64,000 nt of DNA. Source: Tenrec ecaudatus. Taxonomy: Eukaryota > Chordata > Mammalia > Afrosoricida > Tenrecidae. Each line of letters opens with the position of its first letter. Positions within the stretch are counted from its first letter, which is position 1. The notes under the pieces were generated by a model. It was not told the DNA's origin. It did not search any database and saw nothing but the letters and a program-made list of their open reading frames with translations. The stretch spans positions 145,864,721 through 145,928,720 of the forward strand of contig NC_134530.1 in the NCBI RefSeq assembly GCF_050624435.1, read 5' to 3'. Position numbers and translations under genes: made by a program. This document shows, piece by piece, positions 23,811 through 35,310 of the stretch.

Positions 23811-24289
23811 ACATACATTGTATACAATAATATACCACTGACCAGAATTCAGTTGATGAAACTGAAAAGCACCCAAGGCCACTCTCTAGAACCAATAATT
23901 CTCAGGACCGAATGCCAGGAACCCTCCACTGCTGCCCTGGAAGAACAAGTCGTAGCCATCATTGCACTTTCCAGAGGGTGGATTCCCTCACGTGTGTCCA
24001 CCTCTTCACAGCGCTCGTTCTGAAACCCAAGAGTTGCCAGGACTGTGAGGATCGGGGTCATAGGTCTGTCCACAAGTGGGTAGGAAAGCAGGACATGTGG
24101 GTGTTCTGACCTATGCTTGGGGAAGTGGCATTTATAAGAGGAAGTATCTCAAAATATAGGTAGGATGTGGAAAGATATCAGATGACCACAAAGGACAAAC
24201 GCTAACGATGGCAAGAAAAATATTTGAGTTGTGCAAATATCGGTCTCTCCCCGTCCCTAGTAAAGAAAAGTGAAAACATTCATGGAAAC

Positions 24290-25415
24290 AATTAATCCAA
24301 GCGATCAATGAACCACTCAAACCATAGCCTCCATGACTCTGAGACCAGAAGAACTAGATAGTGCCTGGCTACCATGGCCTGCCTCACCCAAAAGGATCAC
24401 ATTAGGAGGTCCTATATAGAGTGTGGGAGGAAATATGGAATTAAGTTCAAAATCATAAAAAGTTCAAGCTGACTGCAGAAAGAGAGAGGTGGAGCCCCCA
24501 AGACTGTGGACCTCAGTCGCCCTCCAGGACCAGAACTGCACTCACCCCATGGCTCAATTTTTAGCCAAACAATAAGCAAGTCTATACTGGGAACAATAAA
24601 TTATTCAATACGTGACCATTTGGGATTAAGAGGGCAGAATTTGTCCAAGAACAAAGTTCAAAATGTGTAGAAGAGAAGGAGGAGCAGAGGTGGGAAACAA
24701 AGGGAGGAGATGGGATGTGTGGTGTTGCATTGAGGAGATTGCAATGAATATGAAGAAGTAAACTATCTACGAACTGTTGGGTGTAAAACTGATGATCTGC
24801 TCTGTGAGTGCATCCTTCATCCAATTTACAATAAAAAAGGTGTTGTATTTTTAATTAGAAAGATCAGGCTTACTTCTCTGCTAGAAACCCCAAACCATGG
24901 CTCTCAGAGAGCCTTCAGTCCTTGAACTGAGCTCAGCTCTGTGACTCAACTCTCAACCAAGTGATAGACAAGTTTACACAGTGACCACCAGGGAGGTATG
25001 TATTCCTTAGAACGACCAATCACGGGAGATCAAAATGACAGCGTTTCCCAGGACATGTAGCCGAGCACACAGGTCCTGGTGGGAAGGAAGCGTAAAGGGA
25101 AGCTGAGGAGGAAGGGAGAAGAGCGCTGCTCCCTTGTGAGCATTGGTGCCATGAATGAAATGGGTATGGACTGTGGAATGGAAAATCAGCGTACTCTGCT
25201 GACTTTCACCCAGCTTAACTAAGGGATGTGGAAAATAAGAAAATATTCATTAAAATCTGATTATACAGCTTTGCTTGATATGATTAAATTGTTGAATCAT
25301 AAAACATGTGGATGAAGTGCCAATAAAACAGTTAAAAAACAAGCAAAATTGATGATCTGAAATGTAAATCCCCACTCAATTTGCAATTAAAATAATAAAA
25401 CAACACAGCATGTTA
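24290..25415 (+). mobile_element. L1 3' untranslated sequences
   Basis: The block 'gagaccagaagaactagat' plus 'agtgcctggctacca' recurs at 35145, downstream of recognisable L1 ORF2 text, so I read this as L1 3' untranslated DNA. There are at least two 3' ends with an AATAAA signal (near 24830 and 25320), indicating two overlapping or nested L1 tails. No coding sequence remains. Confidence 0.65.
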
Positions 25416-25419
25416 AAAA

Positions 25420-25925
25420 AAACTGTGCTAATCCAAATATAGTTTGGGCCAAAATAATTTTAAAGGCAAATAAAACTACATGACTTCAAAAAATTAAAGC
25501 AGTGGTTCCCTAAAGATTAGTTTTATTAGCCATAGTTCTTGACATTAATAATACTATATAACCATTATTCATTTTATATATACAAGTGAAAGAGCAGATA
25601 GCCAGAGATAAATAATTTTATAAACCTAGTATTATAGTATAAATGTGATTTCTAACACAAAAAAATATTTAATTTATTTTAATTTAACAAGCAGATGTCT
25701 GGGCAGGATGAGTTCGAGGGGTATGAAACCTGTGCATTCAGTTTAATGTTCCACTGCTGTTGGTCAAAAGGACCCCTTTGGGCATGTAGGTCTAAGAGAA
25801 GGCAATTATACCCCCATTGCTAGGAAAACAGGGAGACACAACTTTCCATTGGGAAAAATTGCTAAACAATACTTAGTTTAACTCAAACGGAGAATATACC
25901 TGGTACTAATTTTCTAATTGGATAC
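25420..25925. other. No gene recognised, A/T-rich
   Basis: Strongly A/T-rich sequence without recognisable exon or repeat. Confidence 0.4.
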
Positions 25926-25928
25926 TTT

Positions 25929-26046
25929 TTTTAAAGATCGTTTTATTGGGGGCTCTTAAAGCTCTTACAACAATCCATACATCAATTGTATCAAGCATAT
26001 TTGTACATATGTTGCTATCATTTTCTAAACATTTTCTTTCTGAGTC
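25929..26046 (-). repeat. Family A retroposon, 118-bp insertion with perfect duplication
   Basis: A very short antisense insert of the 3' end only. CTAATTGGATACTTT occurs at 25914-25928 and 26047-26061: a perfect 15-bp target-site duplication. The empty site can therefore be read directly. Confidence 0.95.
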
Positions 26047-26157
26047 CTAATTGGATACTTTCAACCTAGCTTTTATGTAGCCCTTGGTGACTCAGTCCAT
26101 GCTCCATAGACTACTAGGACTGTAGATTCTTTCAAGGTGCACAACATCTTTCATAGA

Positions 26158-26644
26158 TGTGTCAGTTCAGGTAGACTAGAGAAACAAATCCAGGGAGACT
26201 CATATATGTGTGAGAGAACTTTATATCAAAGAGAAATTTCACATTAAGAAAACATCCCAGTACGGGTTAAGTCCATAAATCTTATATTAGCCCATATGTC
26301 CGTTACCAGTCTATACATTCTTCAGACTCACACAGCACATGCAATGACACTGAATGCAGGAAGAAAGATCACAGGCCAGTGGGTGGAAAGTCATGTGGAT
26401 CCAGTGGCAGTGGAAGCACCTCAGTGCTGGTGTGGGTCTCTATGGGGCTCCTCCAACCCCCGGGCTCTAGCGTAGCTCCATGTGTCTTGTCAGCATGAAC
26501 ATGAAGCAGAGTCTACCTGTATCTGGTCTCCAATGAGCTATTTATCTCTGTGGTGCCTTCAAATTAGATCGTCAAGCTGTGACCTGATTGACAGGCTAGA
26601 CTCCATTCCTTTACAAGTTGATACCGGATTATGTAAGTACCACA
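26158..26644 (-). repeat. TG...CA-ended repeat
   Basis: It starts TGTGTCAGTTCAGGTAGAC and ends GTAAGTACCACA. It is the same family as 6910-9507 (opposite orientation) and 31364-31874. About 490 bp, non-coding. Solo LTR fossil or miniature DNA transposon. Confidence 0.6.
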
Positions 26645-26962
26645 GACCACACCCAAAAGGCTTGATGTAGAAACCTTACTTGGACTTAAGGCTGAAATAC
26701 TCTAGTGTGAGAAGAAGCAGGTGGACTTTGATTTGAATCTCTTTCCTTGAGGAAACCCAGTGAATAGAGGCCCAGAATCACCATTTACTTCCTGTCTTAA
26801 TGCCCTCCTTGATTCATATGACATCCATTAATTTGATAGGTGTGACTCCGCTGCTGTGAATTAATATTATTGGAAGATTTGCCCTATCAACAATCCCCAT
26901 GGTTTATGCAAATAGTTTCCAGTCACATATTAGTTTAATCCGTACAAGTCAACAATTCATGT

Positions 26963-27601
26963 TGTTGTGGGTTCGAATAAGTGACCGCCACTGTAATGTC
27001 TTGCTAATTAGAGGAGTCTTTATTCGGTTATAACAGGACTGCCAGATTCTAAAAGCAATTCTTTGATTGCCATCCAGTGTCCACATTTCAGTCTATCTTT
27101 AAGGTCAAAAGACTGATTTACCACCTGTCTAGGGTTCAAGCAAGCATGAACAGAAGCAGAAAGCAAAATCAATGGATTAATTGTAACTTCAAGATGAGTA
27201 AGCATGCATTACAAGGGACATTTCTTATCATAAAAAAACAACATCAAAATCGATTATAACAACCTGGTCACCCTTACAAAATTATATTGTAACATCCTGG
27301 TAATCATGACAAGATTAACTACACCATTCAGATTACAACATCCAAGGGAACAATATTGAATCAGAACAAACAATATGTTGAAGAATAGTCAAAACTAATT
27401 GTAGTGTCCAGAACCTGGGAACATGGGAGTCCATTCTAAAATCAATCACGAGCAGACACTTCCCATAAGGGGAGGGAGAATGGGCAGGTCAACTACAGTC
27501 AGCTTTCTGAGATGGGAGGGAGGAACGGGCAGGTTACTTAGCAGCTTACAAAAATGGAGTTTCTTTTGCTCATCTGCCTCAATGTATTGCAGTTCCTAAC
27601 A
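26963..27601 (-). mobile_element. Probable solo LTR fossil 1
   Basis: It has TG...CA ends (TGTTGTGGGTTCG ... GTTCCTAACA). Read on the minus strand, a poly(A) signal lies near the 3' end, followed by a typical short U5-like stretch up to the terminal ACA. About 640 bp. No internal retroviral genes lie next to it, so it is a solo copy and an old, broken remnant. Class not assigned. Confidence 0.6.
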
Positions 27602-27679
27602 TGCCTTACTCACATAATATTCTTTTCTCAACAGTGTTTTAAACTCTATGCTACAGACTAAACTAATGACACGGTCCAT

Positions 27680-27862
27680 GCATAGTGCTCACTCACTGGA
27701 CTGTGAACAGTAAGGTCAGCAGTTCACAACTGCAGGGGGAGGAGGCTTTCTACTCTTGTGAAGACTCGCAGGCTCAGAGACTTCCCGGGGAAGTTCTGCC
27801 CTGCCCTACATGGTCACGATGAGCATCTACTAGATGGCCGTGGAAGTGATGCTCCAGGGGGA
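27680..27862 (+). repeat. AfroSINE
   Basis: Sense copy: 'aacagtaaggtcagcagtt', 'aggctttctactcttgtg' and 'aagttctgccctgcccta'. Confidence 0.75.
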
Positions 27863-27884
27863 TGATTGATAACATTCTCTAACA

Positions 27885-28230
27885 TAAAATGGCAATGATG
27901 TCTCTAAGGTGAACCAGAGACATATATAAGCCAGAGATGCATGAGATGCATGAATGGATTTTGGGCTTGCACTTAGTTCTAACCTTGATCTTAAAACTAT
28001 TAGTTCTTATGACGTGGCCCTGCTTGACGCTTAGCCTCGTGAGGAAACCACAGAAGATCTGTGTGCTATAGCAAAGTCAGGTGAAGAAGCTAGATGGCGC
28101 TGACTAGCAGAAAGAACAGCTTCTGGCCTCTTAAAGGCTTGTATTCAAAGAAGCAGGCATCTAAGTGAGGCATCCACTAAGTCCACATGGAAGAAGTACT
28201 CCAGTCTGTATGATCCAAGGATTGTAAATA
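27885..28230 (+). repeat. Old relative of family A
   Basis: 'ctcttaaaggcttgtattc', 'aagtccacatggaagaag' and 'tactccagtctg' parallel the family A block 'tcttaaaggcttgaag ... cccacatggaagaagc'. The similarity is partial, so it may be the ancestral L1 3' region from which family A arose. Confidence 0.45.
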
Positions 28231-29012
28231 ATTAATCCAAATCTAAAAGAGGAAATGGCTTAAACTGTGACTACATGGTTCACAGGAGATATGAAGGGCA
28301 GCGGAAGCTCAGTATCCATTTGCAGGGTCCGCACATGAATTGAATTCTCTGGTGAGTCCTGTCTGGTCACAGGTGAGGGGTGTGAACAGCTCTGTTATCA
28401 GACAAAGAGCCTGTAAAGTCTATGATGGCAGACACAGTTAGGTCAAAATGTAACAGTTTATCATTTGATCGCCCTTTTGGCCCAGTTTTAAAGCTGTTCG
28501 GTTAAAAAAAAAAAGAGCGAAGGGGAAATTCACATTGGTTAACCCCCTGGTGAATCCCCTCTGACCATGGACCAGGGATGTGAAGAGCCAGGCTAACAAC
28601 ACGCAGACTGCACTGGGAAGTGAATTGTTGAAGATGCAGTTAGGTTAAGCTTTAGCGTCATAGCATTTGATCTCCCTTATGATCCATTTAAATTTGTTCT
28701 AGTTTTTAATGTTTTCTGCTTTCTTTTCAATTGAGGTTTTCATCTGTTTTACTTTGTTATTCTTGTTGGTTAGTTTTTAAATATTTCAGGATAGGTTAAT
28801 CTATAGAGACAGTAACTGGACTCATAGATCCTTGAGGGGGTGGCGGGAGGTTGGGGGAAATTGGGGAACTAATAACGATGCGTACTAGAATGCAGAAGAT
28901 GTTTTCATACTGATTGGGGTGATGAATATACAACTCTTCTTGATGTGATTGTTATTGAATCATATGATATGTGAATTATATGCCAATAAAATTATTGAAA
29001 ATAAAATAAAAG
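28231..29012 (+). mobile_element. L1-like 3' end with poly(A) signal
   Basis: It has a G-rich tract (about 28835-28860), then 'gatgtgattgttattgaatc' and 'gccaataaaattattg' with an A-rich tail. This layout matches the L1-type end at 25320. It is continuous with the preceding block. Confidence 0.55.
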
Positions 29013-29033
29013 GACTCTGGTGGTGTAGTGTGC

Positions 29034-29693
29034 TGTGGGAAACAGAACGATTTCTCCCAAATCCTCTCCCCAATTGGGACACTGCTTGCAGCTAATGGTA
29101 AATGACTTTCAAGTTCCCTCCCTGAAGGCAGTCAGCTGCCAGACTACTGTCTGGTCCTACCACAGGTAGGCCTGCTCTCTGCTGTTAAGGACAATGGGCT
29201 ACTTTTCCCTAAAGGCTTGCAGTTATGAACTGGTTCCTGTAGGTGGAGTTCACACCCTACTGATAATGGGCTCTATAGGCCAGCCATGAAACAGGTCAGT
29301 GGTATCCAAAGTTAGGCTGCCATCCTGTATCTAGGATCTGCCCATCTTGTCACCTATATACCCTCAATCCCTCCTCTTCCTATTGAGTGTGTATCCCTAG
29401 ATTGTCCCCCCTCATTGCTGTATAACCTATAGTGCAACCCCTTCCTGTGATGTACGTCTTTACCTGTAATTAGTGGGCTTGCACTTTATTGTGTTAGCAA
29501 TAAAGAGCTCTCTCTTGGCCTCTCCTTGGTCCCCCCTCTCCTCTCCCATCCTGTCCTCGCTCCCCTGTTCCCTTCCCTTCCCCCCCTCTCCATGTGGACC
29601 ACCAAGTGGGGCTGAGGTGAGCATGGCTTCTAGGAAGGGTTAGGCAGTGACTACATTAAGCTTTTGTGGCCATATGACCATCACAACTACACA
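29034..29693 (+). mobile_element. Probable solo LTR fossil 2
   Basis: It starts TGTGGGAAACAG and ends CAACTACACA. A poly(A) signal lies at 29499-29504, followed by a CTCT-rich stretch typical of the R-U5 part of endogenous retroviruses. About 660 bp. No internal genes adjoin it. It is unrelated by eye to the other two LTR-like families in the window. Confidence 0.6.
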
Positions 29694-29975
29694 GTCCTGC
29701 CCCAAACGATGAAAGCAGCCGGAGACTGTATAGACAGGAGGAAGTATGGCTGTGGTCCAATAAGCTTTTATTTATTCATTTGGAAATTTGAATTTAATGC
29801 CACTTTCGCACATCATGAAATAGTGTTGTTCTTTTGATCTCCCCTCCCTTACCTAGCTAAAGAGGTGACACCTTTGTCAGTGCTCAAAAACAAATGGAGG
29901 GGGGCGTGTCAGATTTGGCCCACGATGGGCTCTGGTTGGTTGATCCCTGGTTTAGGTCCTCATAAGGCATTAAAG

Positions 29976-30157
29976 CAGTGGTTCTCAACCTTCTTAATGG
30001 CCGCGGCAGTTCCTCATGTGGTGGTGACCCCCATCCTTAAGATTATTTTAGTTCTACTTCATAACTGTCATTTTGCTACTGTTATGAACTGGGCGACCCC
30101 TGTGAAAGGGTCGTTTGACCCGCAAAGGGGTTGCAACCCACAGGTTGAGAACGTCTG
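29976..30157. mobile_element. SPIN (Space Invaders) hAT miniature transposon, second copy
   Basis: It starts CAGTGGTTCTCAACCTTCTT and ends near 'ccacaggttgagaacg', with inner blocks 'cctcatgtggtggtgaccc' and 'gtgaaagggtcgtttgacc'. It is inverted relative to the copy at 16809. The right terminus is slightly diverged and the flanking 8-mers match at only 5 of 8 positions. Confidence 0.88.
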
Positions 30158-30249
30158 CACTGCAGGGACTTTGGCTTGTTTTCACTCTGCAAACACAGAG
30201 GCAGTGCAAATTTTAAGTAACTGAATCATTTGATTTGACATGTTGTTTG

Positions 30250-31360
30250 TTTTTTTTTTAACTGAAGGATTTTCCAGGCTGGGACCCTTTTCTCAAATAT
30301 TTTTTTATCTCAAATATTTTTTTTTAATGTTTTCTCATTTTATTTGTGGAGTATAACGTTTTCAAAGAAAACCATATCAAGCGTAGTTGTACTACTATTA
30401 AGTCAGGACTGTGACGGTATCCTGGTCAACCCTCCCATATGTGGCTCTCTCCTCTTCGGCTTCCTTCCCCTTTCCTCCTGCCCTCCTTGTTCTTCCCTCT
30501 CCGCCTCCGCATCCTGGGCCTCATCACAGATGTCAACATCTTTTCCTTTGCTGTGAAAACCACTTTCACTTGTTTTTCCCACCCTTTTATAATAATAGTG
30601 GTCTAATGAAATACTCATCTTTATGAAATCAACTAACTTTTTGACCGTGTCACGAGATGTTTGGCTGTTTCACCATGATTTTTAAATATGTGTAATATTC
30701 AATTTTGTGCAGGTACCAGAGTTTGGCTGTCTATTCCTCCAGAGACTGGGCTTTTCATTGTTTCCAACGTTTTGCTATTAAAGAGATTTCTATGATAAAC
30801 GTGGATGTGCACGTATAAAACACACCTATGGGACTGAACACAGAGAACAAGAGATATCCGTTTGTAATGCTATCTAGTCCCCCACTTCAGGTAACTATGA
30901 TAATCCCCCAGAGGGACCATGGAGTCCACAGAGGTGGTAGCTGAATTCTCATTGAGGCGCTCTCTTAAGAGACTATGTTGCTTTGAATTTTAGTGAAGGG
31001 TCCGAACACGATCAATTGCTGGTAGACCCTATCCTTATGTGTGGGGAAAATATCAGTTCATAGGAGCCCGCCCAGTGACTGCCAAAGGACTGGGTGCAAG
31101 TGGCTAAGTAACCTAGTGTATAAGGTAAAGGGAAGATCGAAGAATAGTGTAGTTAGAACACATGATGAGCTAAAGATTGCTCCCCATTTCCTTAAGACAG
31201 AGAAGATTCATTGCTCAAATGGGGTAGCAACAAGGGCTCCTCATAGGCAACTATTCTCAGAGACCCCTGCCTTGATAAGTTAGGTGTATTATCTACTTAA
31301 CTGGAGATACCTCCCACATCAGCAATGCATTGAAAGAATGATTCTGTTTATTGTGACAAT
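30250..31360. other. No gene recognised
   Basis: T-rich start, then apparently unique sequence. A 71-codon minus-strand frame at 30403-30618 is rich in Glu/Arg, but has no domain I know and no splice context. Confidence 0.4.
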
Positions 31361-31363
31361 CCC

Positions 31364-31874
31364 TGTGTTATTCTGGGTAGACTAGAGAAAAAAATCCACA
31401 GAAACTCACGTTTATAAGAGAGAGTTTTAGATAAAGGGTAAGTGTATATTAAGAAAGCATCCCAACCCACTTCTGTCCAAGTCCGTAAGTCTGACACTAG
31501 TCCATATGTCGGACACCAAACTATGAAGTCGTCCTCAATCTCAAAAAAATACATGCAGTGATGCCGAATGCAGGAGGAAAGCCGAGTCAGTGAGCATGTA
31601 AGCATCTCAGTGCCAGCAGGGGTTTCACACAGCTGCTCCAGCACCCAGGGCTGCATCGGGGTAGGTCCATGTGGCTTCTCCTCAGGGATGTCTCACAGGA
31701 AGTGAGCCTTGCCAGCTGAAACAGAGAACTAGCTAAGGCAGCCGCACCCTGGTCCGACCATCAGAGAAGAAGAGAGCAGAAAGACAAGGCTTGCTGCCAT
31801 TTATCTCTCTGGCCTTCAACTAATCCCACATGTGTTCATTGGCTGGTTTGCCACAATAAACCTTAACTATCACA
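31364..31874 (-). repeat. TG...CA-ended repeat
   Basis: It starts TGTGTTATTCTGGGTAGAC and ends AACTATCACA. It is the third member of the family seen at 6910 and 26158, about 510 bp. Confidence 0.6.
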
Positions 31875-32174
31875 ACCCCAAACCTAACTGGCTATTTCAT
31901 GTTTTTATTACTCAGAGAGAAATGGGAGCGAGAGAACACTGGCGCAGCCAGTGCTTGGTTCCAACGGGTAGGCTGACTGAATTGCTTACTCAATATTATA
32001 AATGACCTGATTTAGGCATTACTAGCAATAGTCCATCTGTTCTTAGCCATCTGTTAGGAACCTAGGTGTCTGAGAACAGGAAACTCCTGGGTACTAAACA
32101 ACTGTCACTCGTGGATTCAAGCCAGGTACACCATCCTACACTCTATTTTCTTCCTTCCTGAATCCCCAGCTCAC

Positions 32175-32290
32175 AGTGTCATACAATTCTTAGGTGTTGT
32201 CAAGTCAGTTCCAACTGTTAGCAAACCTATGAACAACAGAACACTCTGCAACCTCACTTACTGTACTCTCATAGAAAGTAAAAGAGCTTA
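32175..32290 (-). repeat. AfroSINE fragment
   Basis: 'gttgtcaagtcagttccaac' and the following cattle of short blocks resemble an antisense SINE tail. Strongly diverged. Confidence 0.4.
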
Positions 32291-32436
32291 CTTAACATGG
32301 TGGATGACAATAACAATACCAAATACCAACATATATTCATGAGGTAAAACAAAGGGCAAGCTCTTATATTTTGTTTCAATTAAATTAAAAGGCTTAGATA
32401 TTTGCTAACATTTTAAATAGGATTTTTGCCCTGAAA

Positions 32437-32528
32437 GGAGCCCTGGTGGGGCAGTGAGTCAAGTGCTTAGTTGCTAAACACTAGGTTGGTGTTTCAAACA
32501 CACCATCTGCTGGTGGAAGAAAGATATG
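32437..32528 (+). repeat. AfroSINE, 5' half, split by family A
   Basis: Head 'aggagccctggtggggcag' through 'ctgctggtggaagaaagat'. The SINE resumes at 33032 after the insertion. Confidence 0.9.
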
Positions 32529-33031
32529 CATTCCTCCGCCCCCTCACCCTTACCCCCGCTAACATGATCCCAATTCTACCTTAGAAATCTGGTTAGACCA
32601 GAGGATGTACACTGGTACAGATAGGAACTGGAAACACAGGGAATCCAGGGAAGATGATCCCTTCAGAACCAGTGGTGAGAGTGGCGATACTGAGAGGGTG
32701 GAGGGAAGGTGGGATAGAAAGGGGGAACCGATTACAAGGATCTACATACAACCCCCTCCCTGGAGGACAGACAGCAGGGAAGTGGGTGAAGGGAGATGTC
32801 AGACAGTATAAAACATGACAAAATAATCATTTATAAATTATCAAGGGTACATAAAGGAAAGGGGAGTGGGGAGGAAGGGAGAAACATGAGGAGCTGATAC
32901 CAAGGGCTCAAGTAGAAAGCAAATGTTTTGAGAATGATGAGGGCAACAAATGTAGGAATTTGCTTGACACAATGGATGGATGTATGGATTGTGATAAGAG
33001 TTGTACGAGCCCGCAATAAAATGATTATGAA
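32529..33031 (+). repeat. Family A retroposon inserted into an AfroSINE
   Basis: The 503-bp sense insert ends with AATAAA (about 33016) and a short A-rich tail. AAGAAAGATATG occurs at 32517-32528 and 33032-33043, a perfect 12-bp duplication. Without the insert the SINE reads through. This is the clearest proof in the window that family A moves by L1-type insertion. Confidence 0.95.
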
Positions 33032-33150
33032 AAGAAAGATATGGCAGTCGGTGTCCATAAAGATTTTCAGCCTGGAACCCCATGGGGCAGGTCTTATCGG
33101 TCACTATCAGTTGGAATCTACTCAAGGGCAGTGGATTTGGGGCTTGGCCA
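33032..33150 (+). repeat. AfroSINE, 3' half
   Basis: 'gatatggcagtcggtgtcc', 'ccccatggggcaggtctta' and 'gttggaatctactcaaggg' complete the SINE begun at 32437. Confidence 0.9.
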
Positions 33151-33199
33151 TATATTTGACAAGTGTAATAAGTTGTTTGATTTCTTGACTGCTACCTAC

Positions 33200-33775
33200 G
33201 GTCATTAATTGTTGACTCAAGTAGAATAAAACCCTTGACCACATTAACTTCTTCCTCATTTAGCATGATGATGTTTACTGATCCAACTGTAAAGATTTTT
33301 ATTTATTTTTTGTTCAGACTTGATCCACACTGAAGGCTTCAGCCTTTTACCTTCATCAGTAAGTCCTTCAGGTTATCGTCACTTTCAGCAAGTAGTATTG
33401 TGTCATCTGCATATCTCCAGTCATTAATGAAGCTCCCTCTAATCATGATACTGAGTTCTTCTTCATATAGCCTGGCTTCTAAGATCATTTGTTTGGACTA
33501 CAGATTGAATCCGTGAAGTGAAGGCGTATGGCCCTGTCACGCATCTTCTCAAATTTCGAAGCACAGCCACCCCCTTGCTCTGTTTGAATGACTGCCTCTT
33601 GGTTCATGCAGAGGTTCCACATGAGCACAGTTAAATTGCTTGAGAATTCCCATTCGTTGTGTGTTTTCCATGATTCATTGCTATGCCTCTCCTGGCCTTC
33701 ATTAAACATTAATAGCTTGGCATTTTTACTTAGATTGATTGCATGGATTGGCTAGTCAATCATTTGGAAATAAAG
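33200..33775 (-). mobile_element. RTE-type LINE fragment
   Basis: Read on the minus strand, this is the RT region of the same LINE as at 5521 and 11860. The frame 33485-33709 contains NLTVLMWNLCMNQEAVIQTEQGGG, parallel to VLMRNLSMHQEAIVQTEQGD at 12701. It is truncated at both ends. Confidence 0.75.
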
Positions 33776-34303
33776 CTGTCACTCTCTGAAAATATGAATG
33801 CTACATAAGAAAGTAAATAAATATATAGAAAATTCTTTGAATTAGTAATAGTGTTTCATAATGTTTTGGAATTAAGGTTCTTATATAGAAATGTATTGCA
33901 TAATACAAATTAATTACATTTACATATAAGCAATAAGCACAAAATGCAGTTTAAAGTAGCTTCATTAAAAAGACTTCATTTATAATAGAAAATAATCTTA
34001 AGGGATATGAAAGACAATTAGAGAGAAGCATTTATAATTTTATTAAGATATATTAGCTATTAAGAGATTTTAGAAGACCTAAATCATTTTGGGGAGGCAA
34101 ATCAAGTTCATGGATAAATAGACTTTACTATAAAAATTCAATTATCACCAAATTAATCTAAAGATTCTATACAATTCCAATCAAGATTCCAATGATATTT
34201 CTCATAAAAACTTGACAATTGAATTATCAAATTAAAATGGAAGTATAGGCAGCCAAAATGACTAAGACATTCCTAAAGACAAAGAGCAGTGGAAGACTGG
34301 GGG

Positions 34304-34424
34304 TAGGAAGGGGAAATAGAGTAATTGGACCTACTGGGTGCTGTTACATATGACGGTCTTGTAGGAAGGGAAAATAGAGTAATTGAACCTACTGGGTGCC
34401 GTTACATATGACTGTCTAAGGTAT
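34304..34424. repeat. Tandem duplication of about 60 bp in the L1
   Basis: Two adjacent, slightly diverged copies of a unit containing 'aaatagagtaattggacc' and 'tactgggtgctgttacat'. Confidence 0.85.
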
Positions 34425-35245
34425 GTTAGAAATGGTCATTCAGATTAGTGTGGAAAAGATGGGTTACTCATAAATGATGCTGGGACAATTAGCTACTACT
34501 ATCAAAAATGGAATCAAATCAAATTCACGCTATAAACAAACAAACAAAAAATCTTTATTGAAGAGTTCAATTGGAAAGCTGCTATTTAAATTTTAAAGAA
34601 ACTTATGTCCTCAGGGTAGGAAATATTTTTTTCAAAAAGAAGTAAATCACAAAGAAAAGTTATATCTTTTATTACAATAAAATGAAGACTTTCTTTTCAT
34701 CATAAGCTACAATAAAGAGTGGGGAAACAAGGTGCCAAGTGGGGGACTGTATTCTAATACCAATAGTGGACAAAGAATTAAAACCCGGAATTGATATAAT
34801 GTCTATAAAAGATTAATGAACTTGTGAGCAATCCAATAAAAGCTGTGTACCAAGACATAGGCCAAGAAAGCTTGTAGAGGTATGCGGGGGGAGGGCTGGA
34901 ACAAACTACGGTGTTCTGTGTAGAATGGCCAAGGCCATGCAGCATAGCCCTGCCGTACTCTGCCACACAGCTGGGAAGATAAACGGACAGCTGCTGCTTA
35001 TGACAGCGTGAATGTTCTCAAGAACAATACTGAGCTAAAAAGAAGAAGTACGTGCAGCAATATTTTATTTATAAAAATGTCAAAACTCAGACTCATGGGA
35101 AAAATGCAGTAGACTAATCACTGAAGCATCAGCATCCACTGTCCTGAGACCAGAAGAACTAGATGGTACTCGATCACCACTCCCACTGCTCTGGAAAGGT
35201 CCTGGATAGAGTGGGAGGAAAATATGGGACAAACTTCAAAATCAT

Positions 35246-35298
<53 letters not shown>

Positions 35299-35310
35299 GT
35301 AGATAGATAA
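35246..35310. repeat. (GATA)n microsatellite
   Basis: About 16 tandem GATA units with one interruption near the right end, inside the L1 3' untranslated region. Confidence 0.97.

Noticed and set aside
35246-35310. CRISPR-like periodic repeat
   Set aside because: It is a simple GATA microsatellite without spacers, in a mammalian genome.
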